From the NCBI GenBank assembly GCA_033812735.1, contig JAPXTA010000069.1:1-26301 (forward strand): a stretch of DNA of 26,301 nt. The letters are read 5' to 3'. A model generated the notes under the pieces. That model did not search any database. It was not told the origin of the DNA and saw only the letters and a list, made by a program, of their open reading frames with translations. The stretch is from JABFRJ01 sp033812735 (GTDB taxonomy: Bacteria; Pseudomonadota; Alphaproteobacteria; Rhizobiales; Hyphomicrobiaceae). Shown piece after piece: positions 15,495 to 24,005 of this stretch. Positions within the stretch are counted from its first letter, which is position 1. Every line of letters begins with the position of its first letter. Position numbers and translations under genes: made by a program.

Positions 15495-16483
15495 CTCCCG
15501 CCGCCCTCGCGAAGCCTCGTGTCAGTGTCTTCATCGCCTCCTACAACGGCGAGCGCTATGTCGAGTCGTCGGTACGCTCCGTTCTGAACCAAAACTATCG
15601 CGACCTCGAACTCGTTGTCGTCGATGACGGCAGCAGGCAGCCGACCCTCGACATCCTGCGCCGCCTCGCGGCCGGAGACCCGCGCCTGCGTCTCATTGAA
15701 AGCGCGCATCGCGGCCAGATCGGCACGCTCAACCACGCCATCGAGCAGTGCCGCGGCGAGTTTCTGGCCCGCCTCGACCATGACGACGACTGCCTGCCGG
15801 AACGGATCGCCCGCCAAGTCGCCTACATGGACGCCAACCCCGATGTCGTTGCCATCGGCTCCGCGACACAGCGCATCGACGAACATGGCGCCTACCACGG
15901 CGACGCCCGGACCAAGACGGCAGCGAGCCGAACGAACCCGGCAACCATGCCGCCCACACTCGTCTTCCTGATGGGGCCGACGTTGATGGCGCGAGCTTCT
16001 GCCATGCGTGCCATCGGCGGCTACCGCCCGCAGTTCCGTGCGGCGGAGGATCGCGACATCTCATGGCGCCTTGCCGCCGCAGGCCGCACCGCTCATGTGC
16101 CCGAAGTCCTCGTCGCCCATCGCGACCACAGCGGCAGTCTCGGCGTCACGCAGCAACGCACCCAGGCATTCGGCGCGCTTCTATGCGACCTCTCGGCCAT
16201 CGCGAACCACTTCCGGCTCGACGAAACAGCGGCCTTGGCGGCCATTGAGCCCGGCGGTGATTACGCACGCCCGATTGCACTCTATACAGAGCTGCTGGCG
16301 CCGGTCTATCCGGTGGAGACCCTACTCTTGACGACGTTTGCCAAGCCCCGCTTTGCCGGGATGGACGGCGTTCCGCCGCGTCGCGAACTCGCAAGGCGCA
16401 TTATCGCGAACATCAGGGCGAAGCCGTGGGATCAGTCACGACTGCGTTTGCTGCCGCGTCTCGCCCGTCTCGCCCGCCGCTGA
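15491..16483 (+). CDS. Glycosyltransferase family 2 protein
   Basis: Predicted 330-residue cytosolic or membrane-associated GT-A glycosyltransferase. The N-terminal VSVFIASYNGERYVESSVRS, VVDDGS (near residue 43) and the DxD-type LDHDDD (near 95-98) that binds metal and nucleotide-sugar are clear, and the acceptor-side motif AAEDRDISWRL follows (near 180). No transmembrane helix is visible; the C-terminus is basic and Leu/Arg rich, which may favour membrane contact. Its start overlaps the upstream permease gene by 4 bp, an unusual partnership. It ends directly against the convergent GlsB-like gene with no base between the stop codons. Donor and acceptor sugars cannot be predicted. Confidence 0.9.
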   Translation: MTPAALAKPRVSVFIASYNGERYVESSVRSVLNQNYRDLELVVVDDGSRQPTLDILRRLAAGDPRLRLIESAHRGQIGTLNHAIEQCRGEFLARLDHDDDCLPERIARQVAYMDANPDVVAIGSATQRIDEHGAYHGDARTKTAASRTNPATMPPTLVFLMGPTLMARASAMRAIGGYRPQFRAAEDRDISWRLAAAGRTAHVPEVLVAHRDHSGSLGVTQQRTQAFGALLCDLSAIANHFRLDETAALAAIEPGGDYARPIALYTELLAPVYPVETLLLTTFAKPRFAGMDGVPPRRELARRIIANIRAKPWDQSRLRLLPRLARLARR

Positions 16484-16738
16484 TTAGAGGAACAGCCGCG
16501 CGAGCAGAATGACGACGACAGCACCGATCGCTGATTGAATGATGTTGTCGACGATCGCATTACCGACGCCGATCTTGAGCCCGACGGCGTTCAGCAGAAA
16601 ACCGCCGACCACCGAGCCCACGAGGCCCGCGATCAGCATGCCGATAAGGCCGCCCTTGACGCCGCCGACTACAATGCTCGCAAGCCAACCGGCGACGATG
16701 CCCATCACGGCCATGATGATCATTTGCTGCGTATTCAT
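16484..16738 (-). CDS. GlsB/YeaQ/YmgE family small membrane protein
   Basis: Predicted 84-residue inner-membrane protein with three hydrophobic segments and glycine-rich turns (VGGVKGGLIGMLIAGLVGSVVGGFLL), matching the transglycosylase-associated/GlsB stress family in length and pattern. Members are often induced by envelope or general stress; their biochemical role is not settled. GGAGGG 6 nt before the ATG is a strong ribosome binding site. It lies 71 bp downstream of the DUF817 gene on the same strand. Confidence 0.9.
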   Translation of the reverse strand: MNTQQMIIMAVMGIVAGWLASIVVGGVKGGLIGMLIAGLVGSVVGGFLLNAVGLKIGVGNAIVDNIIQSAIGAVVVILLARLFL

Positions 16739-16809
16739 GAGCTTCCCTCCGGGGGCTTGAATCAGTGCGAACAGAATCGCGCAATCGGGCGACCGCGTCC
16801 AGTCGCGCG

Positions 16810-17706
16810 CTAGCGCGGCAGTTGTTCCGCGGTCCCAGATCGGTTGAGCGCGGCAACGAGCGTATAACTGATGATCATCAGCAGGAACCAGCTGCCGAAC
16901 TTGGCGACAGAAACCAAATGCCAGCCGTTCCTTTGCGTCGGGTAGATCCAGGCCGCCGTGAAGGTACCGATGTTCTCAGCGATCCAGATGAACCCCGCCG
17001 CCAGAAGCGCCGCGACCAGGAGCGGCATAGAGCGGTGCACCTTCCAGACCTTGTAGTGGATGGTCGCCGGACCAAGCAGCACTGCCGCCATCGCAAACAG
17101 CAGGTAGCGAATGTCCGCAACGTAGTGATGGGTGAAAAAATTGACGTAGATCGCCAGGGACAGCAAGCCCAGCGCCCAGAGCGGCGGATGGCGCGTGAAG
17201 CGAAAGTCGAACAGCCGCCAACAGCGCGCGATGAACGAACCGACACAGGCGTACATGAAGCCGGTGAACAACGGCACCCCACCGATCCGCAGAAGGCTCG
17301 GTTCGGGATAGACCCAAGAGCCCATGGACGTCTTGAAGATCTCCATCACAGTCCCGACGACGTGAAAGACGGCGATAACGCGCGCCTCCTCCCAAGTCTC
17401 CATCTTCGTCACGAGCATCGCGGCTTGTATGGCGATCGCAGCAAGCGTCAGGAAGTCGTACCGTGCGAGCGCAGCCGTCTTCGGGTACCAAAGATGGGTC
17501 GCGATGATCAGCGACAGCATGATTGCGGCGAATAAACAGGCCCACGCCTGCTTGATCCCGAACCTGACGAACTCGTAGGCAAAGTGCCAAGCCGGGCCGC
17601 GCGCTTCGGCCCAGATACCAATCGCCTGCTCCCGCTCGATGAAGCGCGCGAGTGGCGCCCATCGGCTCGCAGCACTATGACCGGCGCCAGCCCTATTCTC
17701 TCGCAT
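16810..17706 (-). CDS. DUF817 family integral membrane protein
   Basis: Predicted 298-residue membrane protein with about eight hydrophobic helices. The DUF817 hallmark segment is present: TKMETWEEARVI, FHVVGTVMEIFK and GSWVYPEP, followed by PLFTGFMYACVGSF and a C-terminal IWIAENIGTFTAAW.YP. The family (for example B. subtilis YoaT) has no established function. The ATG at 17706 is preceded by AGGGGGA; a GTG at 17736 would add ten residues without resemblance to the family. The divergent solute-binding-domain gene starts 88 bp away, so both may use the same control region. Confidence 0.87.
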   Translation of the reverse strand: MRENRAGAGHSAASRWAPLARFIEREQAIGIWAEARGPAWHFAYEFVRFGIKQAWACLFAAIMLSLIIATHLWYPKTAALARYDFLTLAAIAIQAAMLVTKMETWEEARVIAVFHVVGTVMEIFKTSMGSWVYPEPSLLRIGGVPLFTGFMYACVGSFIARCWRLFDFRFTRHPPLWALGLLSLAIYVNFFTHHYVADIRYLLFAMAAVLLGPATIHYKVWKVHRSMPLLVAALLAAGFIWIAENIGTFTAAWIYPTQRNGWHLVSVAKFGSWFLLMIISYTLVAALNRSGTAEQLPR

Positions 17707-17794
17707 AGCTGGTCCCCCTTGCCCCTCTGGCGGCACCGCCCCCGTGTGCTAAGGAGCACAAAACACATGGCAACAGCAGGGCAAGGACCATCCG

Positions 17795-18514
17795 ATGGAC
17801 CCGCAAGTCGTCAAGGAACTCGCACCCAACGGTGTACTGCGCGCGGGCATCAACCTGTCGAACTTCCTGCTCGTGACCGGCAAGACCGAGACCGGCGACC
17901 CCGTCGGCGTTGCTCCCGACATGGCCGCCGAGATTGCCCGCCGCCTCGGCGTCGGCATCAGTTACGTACCCTTCGCTCAGCCGGGGCCCCTTGCCGATAA
18001 GGTCGATACTGACACCTGGGATTTGGGCCTCATCGGTGCAGAGCCCCAGCGCGCTGCCAAAATCGCCTTCACGACGGCCTATTGCGAGATCCAATCGACT
18101 TACCTTGTCCCGCCGGGATCGCCGCTCAAGTCGATCGCCGACGTCGATAAGCCAGGCAACAAGATCGCCTGCACTGCGCGCACGGCGTATGGCCTCTGGC
18201 TCGAAAACAACATCAAGCATGCGACGCTGGTGTGGACCGACACGCTCGACAACTCCTTCGACAAATTCACCGCCGACAAGCTCGATGCGCTCGCCGGGCT
18301 GAAACCCAAACTTCTGTCGGAAGTGAAGAAGATGCCGGGCGCGACGATCCTCGACGGCCAATTCTCCTCGGTGCAGCAGGCGATCGGCACATCGCGAAAG
18401 AATCCGGCGGCAGCCGCGTTCCTTCAGTCGTTCGTCGACGAAGTGAAGAAAAGCGGCTTCGTCGCGGACCTCATCGCGAGGCACAAAGTCGTCGGTCTCT
18501 CTGTAGCACCATGA
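17795..18514 (+). CDS. Solute-binding (family 3) domain protein without signal peptide
   Basis: Predicted 239-residue protein made entirely of one family 3 binding domain: GVLRAGINLSNFLL, GVAPDMAAEIARRLG, DTWDLGLIGAEPQRAAKIAFT, then KIACTARTAYGLW and a C-terminal FVDEVKKSGFVADLI. It begins MDPQVVKEL with no hydrophobic leader, and no in-frame upstream start could supply one: the ATG at 17767 is in another frame. AAGGA 7 nt before the ATG supports this start. If the start is right the protein is cytosolic, so it may act as a sensor, enzyme or scavenger rather than a transport component. No permease or ATPase is adjacent. Similar leaderless proteins are, to my recollection, found in other Proteobacteria. 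Confidence 0.85.
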   Translation: MDPQVVKELAPNGVLRAGINLSNFLLVTGKTETGDPVGVAPDMAAEIARRLGVGISYVPFAQPGPLADKVDTDTWDLGLIGAEPQRAAKIAFTTAYCEIQSTYLVPPGSPLKSIADVDKPGNKIACTARTAYGLWLENNIKHATLVWTDTLDNSFDKFTADKLDALAGLKPKLLSEVKKMPGATILDGQFSSVQQAIGTSRKNPAAAAFLQSFVDEVKKSGFVADLIARHKVVGLSVAP

Positions 18515-18516
18515 CA

Positions 18517-18539
18517 CCGCGGCCATCGGCTTGCCGCGG
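18517..18539 (+). terminator. Hairpin between convergent genes
   Basis: CCGCGGC (18517-18523) and GCCGCGG (18533-18539) are perfect inverted arms around a 9-base loop, directly after the stop at 18514 and between two convergent genes. It could act in both directions. No T-tract. Confidence 0.4.
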
Positions 18540-18567
18540 CTGATACGTCATAAGGATATTCCGGCGC

Positions 18568-19503
18568 TCAGATATTGGCGCCGCGGTTGAACGCATCGAT
18601 CAACTGGTTGTAGTCGCGGATGAGCCGCGGCGGCGACCCTTCGACCATCCAACCGCCGCCGCCGGAATTCAACATCATCTTATCCCCGCTGCTGTAGGGA
18701 ACCTTGTCCCGCACGCGCCGCATCAGCTGCTTCGACGTCGTCAGAAACGACTTCGCATTGCTGATGAACATCGAGCCGATCTTCCGGTCCTTGCTGGCGG
18801 CAGCGACGTCTTCGGTTGCCTTGACTGAGGCTTCAAAGGCCGCCAACGCGGCAGTGACCTTTGCAAGATCGGGGGCTGCCTCCTTTTGAAGGCGAACGAG
18901 CCGCTTGGCATTCAGCATCAGCGACATCACCTGGAACCGCGCGTTCTTGCCCTCCGACATCTCGACTTCGGCGAGACGTGCGACGGCGAGCTTGTCCTCG
19001 AAAAAGTCGATCGCGGCGCGCAATCGCTGATCGGCCGACGCAAAAGCTGTCCATGCTGCCACCAGGCGCGGATGCAGCGCCTTGCCCTTCGTCATCTTGT
19101 CGTCTTTGTAGTTCTGCTGGTCGTAGTAGTCGTCCGCTTCTTTCAAGAGCGGCTCGAGCGCCACGACCGCTTCGACATAGGCCGCTGAAGCCGCCTCGAG
19201 TTCCGGTTCACGCGGCTCGATGGCATTGGCCTTGTCGACCGCCTTCTTGCAGTCAGCCGTGTCGTAGATCGTGTAGGTGCCGTAGATGATCCGCTCTTTC
19301 CCGGTCGGCCCGGTCTTCGCCGCCCAACTGAAATAGCGCTCGCGGGATTGATAGGAGCGCTCGGAGAGCCGGTTGAGACAGCCCACGGCAGCATTGATTT
19401 TTTCGGTGAGCGGCGGTGTTTGCGCGTGCACCCCGGACCATCCGCCGGAGCAGGCTACCAGCCCAAGACCAATGATAAATGGGATCAGGCGCAATCTCGT
19501 CAT
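18568..19503 (-). CDS. YiiG-like (DUF3829) lipoprotein
   Basis: Predicted 311-residue secreted lipoprotein. The leader MTRLRLIPFIIGLGLVAC ends in the lipobox LVAC, so the cysteine would be lipid-modified and the protein anchored in the envelope. The mature part resembles the DUF3829/YiiG family: INAAVGCLNRLSERSYQSRERYFSW near the N-terminus, then a long mainly helical region and a C-terminal LIRDYNQLIDAFN. The family's function is unknown. The ATG at 19503 has GGAGA 6 nt upstream and gives the lipoprotein leader; the open frame to 19641 adds 46 residues that would mask it. The alcohol dehydrogenase is divergent, 188 bp away, with nothing clear in between. Confidence 0.85.
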   Translation of the reverse strand: MTRLRLIPFIIGLGLVACSGGWSGVHAQTPPLTEKINAAVGCLNRLSERSYQSRERYFSWAAKTGPTGKERIIYGTYTIYDTADCKKAVDKANAIEPREPELEAASAAYVEAVVALEPLLKEADDYYDQQNYKDDKMTKGKALHPRLVAAWTAFASADQRLRAAIDFFEDKLAVARLAEVEMSEGKNARFQVMSLMLNAKRLVRLQKEAAPDLAKVTAALAAFEASVKATEDVAAASKDRKIGSMFISNAKSFLTTSKQLMRRVRDKVPYSSGDKMMLNSGGGGWMVEGSPPRLIRDYNQLIDAFNRGANI

Positions 19504-19691
19504 GGCCAGTCTCCAGTATACCCAAAGCGGAATCGCAAGCTGCAACGGCAATGACTGTAGTCGCGCGGCAGCATGGATTGAAGCAGCTACGTGTCCCCTT
19601 GGTTTCCGAACCCTGCCATGCGTATCAGCGGCAGTTGCCATCCCCCTCGGCTCGGTTAAGGTCGGCCGTCTCCAATTCAGACTGGCTGTCC

Positions 19692-20687
19692 ATGAAAGCG
19701 CTCGTTTATACAGGCCCCCACCAAATCGCCTTCCGCGAAGCGCCAGACCCCGTGCCCGGCAACGACGAGGTCCTGGTCAAGGTAACCGCGTGCGGCATTT
19801 GCGGATCCGACATGCACGGCTACCACGGCCACGATGATCGCCGTCCCCCACCTCTGATCCTCGGACACGAAGCCTCCGGCCACATCATGACCGGTCCGCG
19901 CAAAGGCGAGCGCGTCACCATCAACCCGCTGGTAACCTGCGGCACTTGTGACGCATGCATCTCCGGCCGCGAACATCTTTGCCCTGATCGCGTGATCATC
20001 TCCATGCCGGCCCGCCCTGGCGCCATGGCGGAACTTGTCCGCGCTCCGGAGAAGAACTGCATCACCGTTCCACCAAGCCTGGATCTCGTCAAAGCTGCCC
20101 TCGCCGAACCTATTGCCGTCGGCTATCACGCGGTCGATGTCGCACTGCGCGGCTTGGCGCGGCCACTCTCGGCGGCACGCTGCGTCGTGCTCGGCGGCGG
20201 CGCCATTGGCGTCACCACAGCGCTTTGCCTTGCCCTTCGCGGCGCTCGCGACATCCACATCGCCGAGCCGAACGCCGGACGGCGCGCGACAGCCGCAAAA
20301 GCCGGACCATTCAAAGCCTATGATCCCGCATCCACTGACGCACCACGTCCCGGCACAGCCGATGTCGTTCTTGATGCCGTCGGCGCGGCGGCGACACGTG
20401 AGGCCGCCTTCCGGCTCATCCGCCCAGGTGGCGTCATCGTCCACATCGGGCTCCTTCTCGGCAATGATGGTGTCGATGTGCGCCGGCTGACGTTGCAAGA
20501 AGTGACCTTCGTCGGCACCTACTGCTATACGATGCTCGACTTCCGCGAGACGGTAGCGGCGCTCGCGTCCGGAGCTTTCGGCGACCTCTCCTGGTTTGAA
20601 GAGCGTTCGCTTTCAGAAGGCGCATCAGCCTTCCACGATATCGACACCGGCGGCACGCCTTATGCGAAGATCGTGCTGCGGCCCTAG
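19692..20687 (+). CDS. Zinc-dependent alcohol dehydrogenase (MDR family)
   Basis: Predicted 331-residue medium-chain dehydrogenase, NAD(P)-dependent. Catalytic zinc ligands are C37 (GICGSD) and H59-E60 (GHEASG). The structural zinc cysteines C83, C86, C89 and C97 are all present, and the nucleotide site GGGAIG lies near residue 170. The family includes sorbitol, threonine and other polyol or amino-alcohol dehydrogenases; the substrate cannot be fixed here. The ATG at 19692 starts the usual MKALVYTGP; the frame extends upstream to 19479 but overlaps the divergent lipoprotein. A PLP dehydratase follows after 53 bp that hold a short tandem repeat. A shared pathway for a hydroxy-amino acid is possible but unproven. 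Confidence 0.92.
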   Translation: MKALVYTGPHQIAFREAPDPVPGNDEVLVKVTACGICGSDMHGYHGHDDRRPPPLILGHEASGHIMTGPRKGERVTINPLVTCGTCDACISGREHLCPDRVIISMPARPGAMAELVRAPEKNCITVPPSLDLVKAALAEPIAVGYHAVDVALRGLARPLSAARCVVLGGGAIGVTTALCLALRGARDIHIAEPNAGRRATAAKAGPFKAYDPASTDAPRPGTADVVLDAVGAAATREAAFRLIRPGGVIVHIGLLLGNDGVDVRRLTLQEVTFVGTYCYTMLDFRETVAALASGAFGDLSWFEERSLSEGASAFHDIDTGGTPYAKIVLRP

Positions 20688-20689
20688 TC

Positions 20690-20730
20690 CTTGTTGAACT
20701 TGCTGCTTGTTGAACTTGGTGCTTGTTGAA
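20690..20730 (+). repeat. 16-bp tandem repeat, 2.6 copies
   Basis: CTTGTTGAACTTGCTG (20690-20705), CTTGTTGAACTTGGTG (20706-20721) and CTTGTTGAA (20722-20730) follow head to tail, with one mismatch between the two full units. They fill the gap between the dehydrogenase stop and the dehydratase start, ending 10 bp before the ATG. Confidence 0.85.
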
Positions 20731-20740
20731 AGATGCGACA

Positions 20741-21745
20741 ATGACCGATGCAACGCCGTCCCTAGACGACATCCGCGGCACCGCAGAGCGGATCAAGCCA
20801 TATGTGCTCGAGACACCGCTCGTGCCGTGGGTTGCCCCTGGCGTCGGACGCCGATTGGGAAGCGCCGCAACCGTCTTGCTGAAACTCGAGACCCTGCAAT
20901 ACACCGGCACGTTCAAGGCGCGCGGCGCGATCAACAATGCACTGACGTTCGCCGCGCTCGGCAAACCGAAAGGGTTGACCGCCGCCAGTGCCGGCAATCA
21001 CGCCGTCGCAACGGCATGGGCCGCGCGCCGGATCGGCGTTCCCTCGAAAGTCGTCATGGTCAAAACGGCGAACCCGATGCGGGTCGCCCTCGCCGAAGCC
21101 GAGGGCGGTATCGTGATCAAGGCGGATGACGCCGTCGCCGCTTTCGCGGAGGCCGAACGCATTCGCCGTGACGAAGGCTACGACTTCGTACACCCCTTCG
21201 ACGGTCACACCACGGCCTGCGGCACCGGCACATTGGGCGCAGAAGTTCTGCGGCAAGCGGGCAGTCTCGACGCCATCGTTGTCTCCATCGGCGGTGGCGG
21301 CTTGGCCGGCGGCCTCGCCCATGCTGTCAAGCTGATCAATCCCAAGTGCCTCGTCCTCGGCGTTGAACCACAGGGCGCCGACGCCATGAGCCGTTCGTTC
21401 AAAGCCGGCCAGCCGGTGAAGCTCGACAAGGTAGACACAATCGCTGACAGTTTAGCCCCGCCCATGGCGCTACCTTACGGCTATGGCTTGTGCCGCCAGG
21501 CCATCGACGACATCGTCACGATCGACGACGATCTCATCGCTGCGGGCATCGCGGTCCTCCAGGCCGAAGCCAAACTCGCTGTCGAGCCCGCTGCTGGCGC
21601 CGCCGCCGCCGCCCTCCTCGGGCCCTATCGCCAACGATTGGCTGGCAAGAAAACCGCCCTCATCGTGTGCGGCGCAAACATCGATGGAACCACCTACGGC
21701 AAACATCTGGCGCGTGGCGTCGCGGCCTTGGCGCGACTCGACTAA
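20741..21745 (+). CDS. PLP-dependent serine/threonine dehydratase-like enzyme
   Basis: Predicted 334-residue fold-type II PLP enzyme of the threonine dehydratase/serine racemase group. The PLP lysine is K59 in TFKARGA (family SFKxRGA). SAGNHA (83-88) holds the substrate carboxylate and GGGGLAGG binds the cofactor phosphate. It lacks the C-terminal ACT regulatory domain of biosynthetic IlvA, so it belongs with catabolic or racemase-type members. A TTG at 20723 would add six residues and run into the tandem repeat; the ATG at 20741 is preferred. It follows the alcohol dehydrogenase on the same strand. Possible substrates include threonine, serine or hydroxy-aspartate. Confidence 0.92.
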   Translation: MTDATPSLDDIRGTAERIKPYVLETPLVPWVAPGVGRRLGSAATVLLKLETLQYTGTFKARGAINNALTFAALGKPKGLTAASAGNHAVATAWAARRIGVPSKVVMVKTANPMRVALAEAEGGIVIKADDAVAAFAEAERIRRDEGYDFVHPFDGHTTACGTGTLGAEVLRQAGSLDAIVVSIGGGGLAGGLAHAVKLINPKCLVLGVEPQGADAMSRSFKAGQPVKLDKVDTIADSLAPPMALPYGYGLCRQAIDDIVTIDDDLIAAGIAVLQAEAKLAVEPAAGAAAAALLGPYRQRLAGKKTALIVCGANIDGTTYGKHLARGVAALARLD

Positions 21746-21848
21746 ACGGTGGCCGACGCAATGAAAGTGGCACAGCCGCCTCAGTTGCATGGGCGACGCG
21801 CAACAACTGCATTGCCGTGACAAGCGCCAACATGAACGCTTATTCACC

Positions 21849-21892
21849 TGCCAATTCAAGATCTTGCCGAAAACGAGGCCTCGGAATTGGCA
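21849..21892. repeat. Inverted repeat upstream of kup
   Basis: TGCCAATTC (21849-21857) and GAATTGGCA (21884-21892) are perfect 9-bp inverted arms with a 26-base spacer, in the 269-bp gap before kup. It could be a stem-loop or a paired protein site. The rest of this gap contains no gene that I can support. Confidence 0.5.
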
Positions 21893-21912
21893 GCCGGAAC
21901 CCGCCTAAAGCA

Positions 21913-21941
21913 TTGACGTTAAAGGCTCTGACGGGGGCTAT
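21913..21941 (+). promoter_or_regulatory. Weak candidate promoter for kup
   Basis: TTGACG (21913-21918) is a 5 of 6 match to the -35 box. The -10 position 17 bp later reads GGCTAT, a poor match. It sits about 75 bp before the kup start. Low confidence. Confidence 0.25.
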
Positions 21942-22014
21942 CGCGGGTCTCATGCCGGGAGTATAAGCCGCCTCCGCTGCCGGTTGGCCGGCTGTCCGCT
22001 TCCTCAGGAGCTCA

Positions 22015-23934
22015 GTGCCGCGCATGGCACAATCCGCCACCCAACCAATCAATCCCAACGAGTCCGATACCCATCAGGCCCACGGCAAGTTCTGGGCCCT
22101 GTTCGTGGGGTGCATCGGCGTCGTGTATGGCGACATCGGCACCAGCCCTCTCTACGCTTTCAAGGAAGCGACCCACGCGGCCAAGGAGCACGGCGTGGCA
22201 GGCCAGGATGCGATTCTCGGCATCCTCTCACTGATCGTGTGGACGCTGTTCCTCATCGTCACGCTCAAATACGTCCTGATCCTCCTCAAGGCCGACAACA
22301 AGGGTGAAGGCGGCACCTTCGCCCTGATGGCCCTCGGCCAATCGGTGGCCAAGCGGAGCACCTGGCTGCTGATGATGCTCGGCATAACAGGTGCCGCATT
22401 ATTCTACGGCGATGCGGTGATCACACCCGCCATGTCCGTTCTCTCTGCCGCCGAAGGCTTGGAGACGATCACACCGCATGCCAAGCCATTCGTCTTGCCG
22501 CTCGCCTTGATCATTCTCCTCGGCTTGTTCGCGGTCCAATCGTCGGGCACCGAGAGGGTTGCCAAGTACTTCGGTCCGATCACACTCGTCTGGTTCCTGG
22601 CGCTCGGCCTCGGCGGCGCACTGCACATCTTCGACGACTGGCACGTCCTGCTCGCCTTCAATCCCTACTACGGCGTCAAATTCATAGCGACCCAAGGATT
22701 GCTCGGCTTCACGGTCATGGGGCTTGTATTCCTGGCCGTCACTGGCGCCGAAGCGCTCTATGCCGACCTCGGCCATTTCGGCCGCAAGCCGATCCAGATG
22801 GCCTGGATGACCCTCGTATTGCCGTGCCTCCTGCTCAACTACTTCGGCCAGGGTGCACTGCTGCTGTCGGATCCCTCGGCCATCGATAACCCACTGCTGA
22901 GGTTGTACCCTCGCTGGGCCCAGATCCCGATGGTCGTCTTGTCACTTCTGGCGACCGTCATCGCGAGCCAAGCTGTCATCACGGGCGCGTTCTCGATCAC
23001 CCGCCAAGCCATTGCTCTCGGCCTCTTACCGCGTCTCGAAATCCGCCATACCTCGGCTGACTTCGCCGGCCAAATCTATATGCCGCGGGTCAACTGGATG
23101 CTGTTTGGCGGCGTGCTGCTGGTAACGCTGTTGTTCGGATCGTCATCCCGGCTCGCCGCCGCCTACGGCATCTCCGTAACCGCAACGATGGTGATCGACA
23201 GCGTCATGGCGTTCTTCGTCATCTGGCGCTACTGGAAATGGCCGCTCTGGAAAGCCGCCGGGCTGATGCTCCCACTCCTGCTGATCGAGCAAGCCTTCTT
23301 CACGGCAAACTTCCTCAAGGTATTGCAGGGCGGTTGGCTTCCCCTCTCGATCGCCTTTACGCTGATCCTGATGATCCTGACGTGGCAGAAGGGGTCGCGC
23401 GCGCTGAGCAAAGCGACAAGGCGTGCCGAAGCGGAGCTGGAGTGGCTGGTCCGCAAACTGGTTGCCAAGCCGCCCCACAAGGTCCCGGGAACCGCGATAT
23501 TCCTGACCGGCGACCCTGAGGCCGCTCCAACCTCCCTGATGCACAATCTCAAGCACAACAAGGTGCTGCACGAGCGCAATATCATTCTCAATATCAAGAC
23601 GTTGGATACACCGCGCGTGCCACGGCACGAGCGCATCGTGATCGAAGAACTCGGACACGGCTTCTATCGCATTATTGCCCGGTACGGCTTCATGGAGACG
23701 CCGAGCGTGCCGAAGATCATCGAAACCTGCAAACGCAAGGACTTGAAGATCGATATCGGCAACACGTCCTTCTTCCTCTCGCGGCGTTCGCTGCGGCCCA
23801 CCGACCGCTCGGAGATGCCATGGTGGCAGGAACGGCTGTTCATCCACTTGGCCGGCGCCGCCGCTGACGCGACCGAATACTTCCGCATCCCCCATGACCG
23901 GGTGGTCGAGGTGGGCACCCAGGTTCTCGTATAA
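22015..23934 (+). CDS. kup: Low-affinity potassium transporter Kup
   Basis: Predicted 639-residue inner-membrane K+ uptake protein, probably H+-coupled (KUP/HAK/KT family). The diagnostic N-terminal VVYGDIGTSPLYAFKE, DNKGEGGTFALMAL, GAALFYGDAVITPAMSVLSA.EGL and TGAEALYADLGHFGR.PI are all present, with about 12 hydrophobic helices up to about residue 460 and a soluble C-terminal domain containing the family's TSFFLSR motif. Length fits E. coli Kup (622). A GTG at 22015 lies 4 nt after AGGAG, whereas an ATG at 22024 would be 13 nt away, so GTG is the likelier start. A CBS-domain gene follows at 119 bp on the same strand. Confidence 0.97.
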   Translation: MPRMAQSATQPINPNESDTHQAHGKFWALFVGCIGVVYGDIGTSPLYAFKEATHAAKEHGVAGQDAILGILSLIVWTLFLIVTLKYVLILLKADNKGEGGTFALMALGQSVAKRSTWLLMMLGITGAALFYGDAVITPAMSVLSAAEGLETITPHAKPFVLPLALIILLGLFAVQSSGTERVAKYFGPITLVWFLALGLGGALHIFDDWHVLLAFNPYYGVKFIATQGLLGFTVMGLVFLAVTGAEALYADLGHFGRKPIQMAWMTLVLPCLLLNYFGQGALLLSDPSAIDNPLLRLYPRWAQIPMVVLSLLATVIASQAVITGAFSITRQAIALGLLPRLEIRHTSADFAGQIYMPRVNWMLFGGVLLVTLLFGSSSRLAAAYGISVTATMVIDSVMAFFVIWRYWKWPLWKAAGLMLPLLLIEQAFFTANFLKVLQGGWLPLSIAFTLILMILTWQKGSRALSKATRRAEAELEWLVRKLVAKPPHKVPGTAIFLTGDPEAAPTSLMHNLKHNKVLHERNIILNIKTLDTPRVPRHERIVIEELGHGFYRIIARYGFMETPSVPKIIETCKRKDLKIDIGNTSFFLSRRSLRPTDRSEMPWWQERLFIHLAGAAADATEYFRIPHDRVVEVGTQVLV

Positions 23935-23965
23935 CTACGCAACTAAGCCCCTGACGGCCGATTTC

Positions 23966-23985
23966 GGTTGGCGTATTCGTCAACC
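23966..23985 (+). terminator. Small hairpin after kup
   Basis: GGTTGGCG (23966-23973) pairs with CGTCAACC (23978-23985), including one G-T pair, around a TATT loop, 31 bp past the kup stop. No T-tract. Weak terminator candidate. Confidence 0.35.
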
Positions 23986-24005
23986 CGCCACATAATGGTT
24001 CAAGC

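Noticed and set aside
16806..16817. Palindrome CGCGCTAGCGCG at the DUF817 stop
   Set aside because: It has no loop, sits on the stop codon and is likely by chance in GC-rich DNA.
16765..17535. 256-codon plus-strand frame opposite DUF817
   Set aside because: Charged, low-complexity translation; DUF817 signature residues are on the other strand.
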